5,352 nucleotides of DNA from Thermoprotei archaeon (GTDB lineage Archaea; Thermoproteota; Thermoprotei_A; Marsarchaeales; UBA168), in the NCBI GenBank assembly GCA_011055275.1, contig DSEZ01000167.1, positions 1 to 5,352 of the forward strand, given 5' to 3'. Under the pieces are notes generated by a model. The model saw only the letters and a list, made by a program, of their open reading frames with translations, ran no database searches and was not told the origin of the DNA. The position numbers and the translations under genes are program-made. Of the stretch, positions 1 to 4,352 are shown piece after piece; position 1 is the stretch's first letter; each line of letters begins with the position of its first letter.

Positions 1-515
1 CCCTTGCTCCCCTCATGACCGTTCAAGATGGCGTGGAAAGGGTAACGGTCGAGGTCGTAAGAGATCAAGAAGCGGCCCTAGCGCGCGCCCTCAGCTGCAT
101 AAAGGAGGCGAAGTTCTCCCTGAAGGCCATAGTTCCTCCCGTGGGAGAAAAAGAGGGAAAACTGATACAACTACTCATGGAAAGTCTCATAAAGACCGGT
201 CTCAAGCTTCAGCTGGTGGTCGACAAGTCCTCGCTCAAGTACTTGCATGCCGAAAGGGGAATAGAGGTAAAGCTGATTTCAAACGTTCCACTGGGGCTTC
301 TGGTAGCCGATTCGCGCTCCGTGGTGGTGCTAATTTACCTAGGGTCGCTTTCCGCCCTTTTCACCGATTCCCTTCCCCTCGTAAACCTCACCGAGCTGGT
401 CTTTGAAAAGCTTTGGGAAGTAGGAAAGGACGTCAGCGAGGAACCTTCCCCTCAGCGAAATCCAGAAGCCTCCTCTCGGCTTCCTCGTAGGGCATCTGCA
501 CTGGAGGGTGCTTAA
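1..515 (+). CDS. TrmB-like regulator, C-terminal effector domain (5' partial)
   Basis: The frame is open to the left edge; the first Met codon in the window is at 15, but it is probably internal. Residues, counted from that Met, follow the C-terminal effector (phospholipase-D-like fold) pattern of TrmB-family archaeal regulators. An Ala-rich helix ending in IKEAKFSLKAIVPP (29-42) is followed by a helix and a TGLKLQLVVD strand (61-70). Next come GIEVKLI (82-88), a strand around LGLLVADSRSVVVLI (93-107), and the ALFTDSLPLVNLTELVFEKLW ending (114-134). In such regulators this domain binds sugars or other ligands, and an N-terminal winged helix-turn-helix binds DNA. That half would lie outside the window, so regulator status is inferred. 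Residues from about 140 onward are Ser/Pro/Arg/Glu rich and lie wholly opposite the ino1 3' end. The stop is TAA at 513-515. Family assignment is moderate and no target is identifiable. Confidence 0.6.
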   Translation, partial: LAPLMTVQDGVERVTVEVVRDQEAALARALSCIKEAKFSLKAIVPPVGEKEGKLIQLLMESLIKTGLKLQLVVDKSSLKYLHAERGIEVKLISNVPLGLLVADSRSVVVLIYLGSLSALFTDSLPLVNLTELVFEKLWEVGKDVSEEPSPQRNPEASSRLPRRASALEGA

Positions 516-1494
516 AGGTATAGGCAGAGGCACTTACCAGCGGCCCAGCCACCTTCCTGTCAAGTGCTATCTTCACAGCTCTTATGGCATCGACCATGCT
601 TCCTCCACTGTCTGGAGCGTCCGTCACGGAGAGCTTGAGCTCGATGGTTACTGGCGTTCCCGCGAAGTACCTTCCCTTTGCCCAGACGTAGCATATCTTC
701 TGATTCTCAAGGAACGGGATGTAGTCAGATGGACCTATCCTTGTGGGAACCGGGTAGTTGGTCATTGCCCTGACCGCTGACGTCTTGCTCTCCCTCTTGT
801 CTTTCAACCTCTCTTCCTCGAGCATGTTCATGAAGTCCATGTCACCCCCAACGTTCAGCTGGTAGGTTTCATCTACCTTAACCCCCCTGTCAGCCATGAG
901 CTTCACAAGCGTCTTGTGCACGACCGTTGCCCCTATCTGGCTCATCACGTCATCTCCTGCGATCGGCAATCCCCTCTTTTCAAACTCCGCTGCCCACGTG
1001 GGATCCGACGCTATGAACACAGGCATGGCGTTTATGAAGCCTATGCCTGCCTCCATGGCCGCACGCGCGTAGGCCTGCGCTGCCTTTGTGGAACCAACCG
1101 GCACGTAATTTATGAGCACATCGACCTTGCTTTCTTTCAGGGTCTCAACTACGTCCACCGGTGTTTCTTCGGACTCACCTATGACCCTCCTTGGGTACTT
1201 TCCAAGCCCGTCAAGGGTGGGCCCTCTTTCGACCTTCACTCCCAACTTGAGGTTATTGAAAAGCCTCACGGTGTTGTTCGGAGGGGCATATATGGCCTGT
1301 CCAAGATCTAGCCCTACCTTATCCTTGTTCACGTCAAAGGCGGCCACGAACTTTATGTCCTGCACGCGGTACCCTCCAAGGAGAGGGTGCGCTAACCCCG
1401 TGTCATCTCCAGTACGCGAGTAGTACTCGACGCCCTGTACCAGCGCCGATGCGCAGTTTCCAACTCCAGCAAGCGCAACTCTGATTTCTGGCAT
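433..1494 (-). CDS. ino1: myo-inositol-1-phosphate synthase
   Basis: Converts D-glucose-6-phosphate to L-myo-inositol-1-phosphate in an NAD-dependent cytosolic reaction. In archaea the product feeds inositol-containing ether phospholipids and, in some hyperthermophiles, di-myo-inositol phosphate. At 353 residues it is complete. An N-terminal Rossmann NAD motif GVGNCASAL lies at 10-18. NYVPVGS is at 129-135 and NAMPVFIAS at 155-163. The family signatures are GDDVMSQIGAT at 180-190, NVGGDMDFMNM at 214-224, KRESK at 233-237 (conserved active-site lysines) and DAPDSGGSMVDAIR at 292-305. The length matches the short prokaryotic form rather than the roughly 500-residue eukaryotic enzyme. The ATG at 1492-1494 is preferred because the NAD motif begins at residue 10 and a TATA box lies at leaderless spacing. 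The 3' end overlaps the convergent TrmB-like gene by 83 bp. It is transcribed divergently from the PAC2 gene. Confidence 0.96.
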   Translation of the reverse strand: MPEIRVALAGVGNCASALVQGVEYYSRTGDDTGLAHPLLGGYRVQDIKFVAAFDVNKDKVGLDLGQAIYAPPNNTVRLFNNLKLGVKVERGPTLDGLGKYPRRVIGESEETPVDVVETLKESKVDVLINYVPVGSTKAAQAYARAAMEAGIGFINAMPVFIASDPTWAAEFEKRGLPIAGDDVMSQIGATVVHKTLVKLMADRGVKVDETYQLNVGGDMDFMNMLEEERLKDKRESKTSAVRAMTNYPVPTRIGPSDYIPFLENQKICYVWAKGRYFAGTPVTIELKLSVTDAPDSGGSMVDAIRAVKIALDRKVAGPLVSASAYTFKHPPVQMPYEEAERRLLDFAEGKVPR

Positions 1495-1499
1495 GAAAT

Positions 1500-1540
1500 C
1501 TTATTATACGGGATTATATATTTAACGATCATACAATAAG
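1500..1540. repeat. Imperfect inverted repeat flanking the ino1 TATA box
   Basis: CTTATTATA (1500-1508) and TACAATAAG (1532-1540) are inverted copies matching at 8 of 9 positions, with a 23-nt spacer that contains the TATA box. The placement would suit a dimeric regulator controlling ino1 or both divergent genes. The sequence is AT-rich, so chance is a real alternative. Confidence 0.35.
1513..1525 (-). promoter_or_regulatory. TATA box of ino1, leaderless spacing
   Basis: On the minus strand this reads TTAAATATATAAT, the strongest AT-rich block in the 80-bp intergenic region. Its centre is about 25-26 nt upstream of the A of the ino1 ATG, the usual archaeal TATA-to-start-site distance, so transcription should begin at or next to the start codon. 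No Shine-Dalgarno precedes that ATG, which agrees with a leaderless mRNA. The start site is inferred, not observed. Confidence 0.7.
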
Positions 1541-1574
1541 CCGCTAGACTTAACTCCTAAGCAGGGTTTATCTC

Positions 1575-2303
1575 ATGCAGAGCGTTTCAATCCACATAGA
1601 AAGGCTCCAAGAAAAGGCCAACACGCTATTCGTTGGCCTCCCAGACGCGGGGTTGGTGGGGCTCATAGCCGCAAACCAGATAGTTCACGACATGAAGCTC
1701 CAAGGCATGGGATGGATAGATTTGGGAGATTACATGCCTCCTACCGCGGTGGTGCACTCTGGCCTTCCCTTTTCTCCTGTTCAGTTCTTCGCGGGATCGG
1801 GAATAGCCATCATAACCGCCGAGGTCCCTATCCCAGTTGAGGCCTCGAAGGTCGTTGGGGAAAGCGTGTTGTCGGTGGCAAAGAAGATCTCCGCGAAGGA
1901 GATCGTGACCATAGGGGGACTTGCAAGCGAGGACAGGTATGAAGAGGAAGCCCAACCAAGCGTGTACTTCGTGTCATCGAGCCCAGAGGCCGTGAAGAAG
2001 ATGAGCGACGTCGGGATATATCCCCTCGACGGTGGGCTTCTCATGGGGGTTTACGCGCAGTTAATGATAGGCGGGATAAGAGAGGAAATCCCGGTCAACG
2101 CCTTTTACGCCAACGCCTACCCCAGGCTCCCCGATCCAGGAGCAGCCGCCGTCCTCTTGACGGCCCTTTCAAAGATATACCCCATAAAGGTTGACGTAGA
2201 TTCTTTAATTAAGCAGTCAGAGGAGATAAGGATGAAGACCAAGCAGATAATGCAGCAGGTGGCCTCAACGGGAAGGCCATCCGGCTCATTCATGTACACT
2301 TGA
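1575..2303 (+). CDS. PAC2-family proteasome assembly chaperone-like protein
   Basis: A 242-residue protein of the archaeal PAC2 family (PbaA/PbaB type), whose members are soluble oligomers linked to 20S proteasome assembly or activation. Seen here: a strand then FVGLPDAGLVGLIAANQIV (19-37), the family's N-terminal signature; WIDLGDYMPPTAVVHSGLPFSPVQFF (47-72); a strand IAIITAEVPIP (77-87); VTIGGLASED (111-120); LDGGLLMGVYAQLM (151-164); and YANAYPRLPDPGAAAVLLTALSKIYPIKVD (178-207). A charged helix (about 208-229) and a flexible Gly/Ser/Pro tail follow. The last three residues, Met-Tyr-Thr, fit the HbYX motif (hydrophobic-Tyr-any) that docks activators into 20S alpha-ring pockets. It is first in a plus-strand operon; the next gene begins 11 nt after its TGA. 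The ATG at 1575 has only a weak AGGG upstream and no convincing TATA box at ideal leaderless spacing, so its promoter is unresolved. Family is confident; the exact partner is inferred. Confidence 0.9.
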   Translation: MQSVSIHIERLQEKANTLFVGLPDAGLVGLIAANQIVHDMKLQGMGWIDLGDYMPPTAVVHSGLPFSPVQFFAGSGIAIITAEVPIPVEASKVVGESVLSVAKKISAKEIVTIGGLASEDRYEEEAQPSVYFVSSSPEAVKKMSDVGIYPLDGGLLMGVYAQLMIGGIREEIPVNAFYANAYPRLPDPGAAAVLLTALSKIYPIKVDVDSLIKQSEEIRMKTKQIMQQVASTGRPSGSFMYT

Positions 2304-2308
2304 GGTGA
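2302..2308 (+). promoter_or_regulatory. Strong Shine-Dalgarno of the sHSP-aldolase gene
   Basis: GAGGTGA overlaps the PAC2 stop codon and lies 6 nt before the ATG at 2315. It matches seven bases of the archaeal GGAGGTGAT consensus, which pairs with the 16S rRNA 3' end. It fixes the start of the downstream frame at the sHSP Met and supports PAC2 and this gene sharing one transcript. Confidence 0.85.
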
Positions 2309-2314
2309 GCAACC

Positions 2315-3472
2315 ATGAGCATACGCAAGCCCTTTAGGTACGAACCACTTGCAGACCTCATCGACAGAGGGACTTATTACCTCGTTACCGTTGACCTTCC
2401 TCACGTCAACAAAGATAACATCCACATATACCTTGACGACGATACCGTGTTAATACACGCGGAAAACGAGTACACAAGCGATGACGGAAGTTACAACCGC
2501 GTGGTATATGACCGTGAGTTCACGCTCCCTGACGATGCCGACTCCTCAACCATAAGGGTATCCTTCAAGGAGGGAATGCTCAGGATCACCATGAACAAAA
2601 GGCAGGGAGGCAAGACCGAAATACCCATACGCCGACGGACCACCGCAACGCATTTACGTCATCCCATCTCACCTCTTGGGAAAATGAAAGACAACCTGAT
2701 CTATAAGATTGCTCCAACTGGAAAGGCCCTGTTTCTCGCGTACGATCACGGGATAGAACACGGGCCCACCGACTTCAACGAGACAAGCGTCGACCCAGCT
2801 TTCATAATGGACATAGCCGAAAAGGGTAAGTTTGAGGCTGTGGTATTCCACAAGGGAGTTGCCGAGAAGTACTACAACGGAAGGGTACCGCTCATCCTCA
2901 AGCTCAATGGCAAAACCAATCTCAGAGAGGGCGATCCGGTGTCGAGGGCCGTGTGCACCGTGGAAGAGGCGCTTAGCCTTGGCGCTGCGGCTGTCGGTTA
3001 CACGGTTTATGCGGGCAGCGACTTCGAGAGAGAGATGTTCAGCGAGTTCGGAGAGATCGTGAGGGAAGCCCACAGGCTTGACGTGCCGGTGGTGCTGTGG
3101 AGCTACCCGAGAGGCCACTCCATAAAGGACCAGTTCGCCCCCGACGTGGTAGCTTACGCGGCAAGGGTTGGCTTGGAGCTCGGAGCCGACGCGGTGAAGG
3201 TCGAGTACACAGGTAACCCTGAGAACTTCAAATGGGTAGTTAAATCCGCTGGCAAGGTAAAGGTATTCATGGCCGGAGGACCTAAGGCTGCCAACGACGA
3301 GGCATTTCTCACGCAGGTAAAGGGAGTGATAGATGCTGGAGGAGCAGGCCTGGCCGTGGGAAGGAACGTATGGCAGCACAAGGAGCCTCTAAAGATAAGC
3401 AAGGCCCTTAGATCCATCGTTATGGATGGAAAGGGAGTAAAAGAGGCCATGCAAGCAGCAGGCCTATCCTGA
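2315..3472 (+). CDS. Small heat-shock protein fused in frame to class I fructose-bisphosphate aldolase
   Basis: One 385-residue frame encodes two complete modules. Residues about 8-105 are an alpha-crystallin (Hsp20) domain. They include the strand YLVTVDLPHVNKDNIHIYL (22-40), a DREFTLPDDAD segment (66-76), the hallmark KEGMLRITM (85-93) and a C-terminal I-P-I (103-105), the IXI motif used in sHSP oligomer assembly. A basic linker of about 18 residues follows, then Met124 begins a 262-residue archaeal class I aldolase, almost the same length as the Thermoproteus tenax enzyme. By alignment from memory to that enzyme, Asp144 (LAYDHG) matches its Asp24, Trp262 and Tyr264 (WSYPRG) match Trp144 and Tyr146, and Lys295 (DAVKVEYTG) matches the Schiff-base Lys177. 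AGGPK (320-324) and GRNVW (349-353) are phosphate-site motifs. The aldolase reversibly makes fructose-1,6-bisphosphate from dihydroxyacetone phosphate and glyceraldehyde-3-phosphate. Each module is near certain. Whether they make one polypeptide is not. Confidence 0.9.
   Translation: MSIRKPFRYEPLADLIDRGTYYLVTVDLPHVNKDNIHIYLDDDTVLIHAENEYTSDDGSYNRVVYDREFTLPDDADSSTIRVSFKEGMLRITMNKRQGGKTEIPIRRRTTATHLRHPISPLGKMKDNLIYKIAPTGKALFLAYDHGIEHGPTDFNETSVDPAFIMDIAEKGKFEAVVFHKGVAEKYYNGRVPLILKLNGKTNLREGDPVSRAVCTVEEALSLGAAAVGYTVYAGSDFEREMFSEFGEIVREAHRLDVPVVLWSYPRGHSIKDQFAPDVVAYAARVGLELGADAVKVEYTGNPENFKWVVKSAGKVKVFMAGGPKAANDEAFLTQVKGVIDAGGAGLAVGRNVWQHKEPLKISKALRSIVMDGKGVKEAMQAAGLS
2684..3472 (+). other. fba: Aldolase module; possible separate fba cistron starting at internal ATG
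   Basis: Read from the internal ATG, this gives a complete 262-residue class I aldolase with the YDHG aspartate at residue 21 (24 in the T. tenax protein), so this Met would be a natural start for a stand-alone enzyme. The preceding bases (CTTGGGAAA) hold no good Shine-Dalgarno, and only a weak TTTAC lies at leaderless TATA distance. Independent initiation is therefore poorly supported; fusion or translational coupling is more plausible. Listed so that a separate fba annotation is not missed. Confidence 0.45.
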
Positions 3473-3475
3473 AAC

Positions 3476-4159
3476 CTATTTTTCGTTTTTCTCTTGCATA
3501 ATTTCCCCAGACGCTGGGCTATGGCCCATGAGCTCCTCTATGAGTGATTTTACGCGCATGGGATTTCTAACCGATTTCATAAATATGTCTTCAGACGCGC
3601 CCAGCCCGCTGAGCACTCTCACGTCACCATAACCCATGAGCCTTCCCATTGCGCCCTGCCTAACCTCTATTTCCCTGATCTGCGGTATGCTTATCGCCCT
3701 AACCGACCTCGAAAACACGCCTACCCTAGCCTCCACCTTTCCGCTGCCCACGAAATACGAATGGGACCTAACGTAAATGAGAGGAGGCAGCACTTCGGCA
3801 ACAAGGAAGACAGCGTCCAAACCCAAGATCATCGCGAGCAAGTAGCGACCATCGCGCAAGGAAAGCAAGGCCTGCCTGTAAAACAGCGCCGCGCCCATTA
3901 CAAGTGCAAAGACCGCGAATGCCAAAATGAACCTGATTAGGTAGACCCTGAGCGTCGGCCTGAGCTGAAGCGCTTTCATGCTACTATCAGCCGCCCCATT
4001 TTCAGGAGCAGGGCTTTTGGGTTTCCCGTCGCCTTCATGAGACTCCTTTATCCCCTCTGGAGCGCTTGCGCATCCCAAGCTTGTAGCGCTTGCTAGGTCA
4101 GCCACGTTCGTGAACGCGCTGAGATCGCGATTGCGAATCAGGTCGCAGCTGAAGAACAT
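3476..4159 (-). CDS. Membrane protein with bacterial-type PH (bPH2) domain
   Basis: A 227-residue protein with a polar, Ser/Ala/Glu/Pro-rich N-terminus (1-60). Two hydrophobic helices follow, at about 72-94 (VYLIRFILAFAVFALVMGAA region) and 106-130 (YLLAMILGLDAVFLVAEVLP region). A C-terminal soluble domain (131-211) fits the bPH2/YdbS pattern: SYFVGSGKVEARVGVFSRS (134-152), ISIPQIREIEVRQG (156-169), the signature GRLMGYGDVRVLSG (172-185) and a closing amphipathic helix VKSLIEELM (203-211). The function of such proteins is poorly defined; a membrane-associated binding or scaffold role is the usual guess. The TAG lies 3 nt beyond the convergent aldolase stop. The start at 4159 is supported by a TATA-like CCTTAAAAC at leaderless distance. 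Met61 (codon 3977-3979) is the alternative start and would remove the whole unconserved-looking N-terminus. Confidence 0.8.
   Translation of the reverse strand: MFFSCDLIRNRDLSAFTNVADLASATSLGCASAPEGIKESHEGDGKPKSPAPENGAADSSMKALQLRPTLRVYLIRFILAFAVFALVMGAALFYRQALLSLRDGRYLLAMILGLDAVFLVAEVLPPLIYVRSHSYFVGSGKVEARVGVFSRSVRAISIPQIREIEVRQGAMGRLMGYGDVRVLSGLGASEDIFMKSVRNPMRVKSLIEELMGHSPASGEIMQEKNEK
3479..3495 (+). terminator. Oligo-T terminator of the PAC2 / sHSP-aldolase operon
   Basis: Two runs of five T separated by CG, followed by CTCTT, begin 7 nt after the aldolase stop codon. Archaeal RNA polymerase terminates at such T-rich tracts without needing a hairpin. The tract lies in the last codons of the convergent PH-domain gene, where its complement encodes the Lys/Glu/Asn-rich C-terminus, so one stretch serves both genes. 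Termination is inferred. Confidence 0.5.
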
Positions 4160-4180
4160 CCCCGAAACGATCCGGCGTCC

Positions 4181-4189
4181 GTTTTAAGG
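4181..4189 (-). promoter_or_regulatory. Candidate TATA box of the PH-domain gene
   Basis: On the minus strand this reads CCTTAAAAC, centred about 26 nt upstream of the ATG at 4159, which suits a leaderless transcript. It is the best AT-rich element on that side of a GC-richer flank. It favours the longer 227-residue start, but it is a weak match to the archaeal TATA consensus. Confidence 0.45.
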
Positions 4190-4208
4190 ATAACGCCCAT
4201 GGAAAGCA

Positions 4209-4221
4209 AAGGGAATCCCTT
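4209..4221. repeat. 13-bp palindrome in divergent intergenic region
   Basis: AAGGGAATCCCTT has perfect 6-bp arms around a single central base. It lies 50-62 bp upstream of the PH-domain gene start and about 130 bp upstream of tricorn. The size and symmetry resemble a binding site for a dimeric DNA-binding protein. The arms are too short and the loop too small for a stable RNA hairpin. Confidence 0.35.
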
Positions 4222-4326
4222 GCACAACCCAATTTCCCTCACCCATAAGCGGCATAGACATACTTCCGTGATTTTTATGGTCACATTCAACCCTTAACCT
4301 TGACGGCCTCAGGGACTTGGAAAACC

Positions 4327-4335
4327 ATTATATAT
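4327..4335 (+). promoter_or_regulatory. TATA box of tricorn gene
   Basis: ATTATATAT follows a BRE-like GAAAAC (4320-4325). The box centre is about 22 nt upstream of the ATG at 4353, slightly closer than the usual 25-27 nt, so the transcript should start at or within a few bases of the start codon. No Shine-Dalgarno is present, again consistent with leaderless translation. Confidence 0.65.
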
Positions 4336-4352
4336 CACCGCTCAAATCCTTC

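Larger units (their letters stand above)
4160..4352. promoter_or_regulatory. Divergent intergenic region between PH-domain gene and tricorn
   Basis: The longest non-coding stretch in the window (193 bp). It holds one candidate TATA box per direction, at either end, and one 13-bp palindrome. The middle, about 4222-4318, shows no tRNA-like fold, no recognisable small-RNA box pair, no tandem repeat and no credible small ORF by eye. Confidence 0.6.

Noticed and set aside
339..533. Short minus-strand frame across the end of the TrmB-like gene
   Set aside because: Overlaps the true ino1 frame and the TrmB-like domain, with no protein-like pattern of its own.
916..1311. 131-codon plus-strand frame, and others nearby, inside ino1
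   Set aside because: Fully opposite conserved ino1 motifs, Cys/His-rich only by chance, no family resemblance.
1626..2044. Minus-strand frames opposite PAC2
   Set aside because: Wholly antisense to a well-matched PAC2 protein and without supporting signals.
2669..3379. 236-codon open frame on the minus strand, opposite the aldolase
   Set aside because: It lies entirely opposite the aldolase module with its intact catalytic motifs; the translation shows no recognisable domain and no promoter or Shine-Dalgarno. It is a codon-bias shadow.
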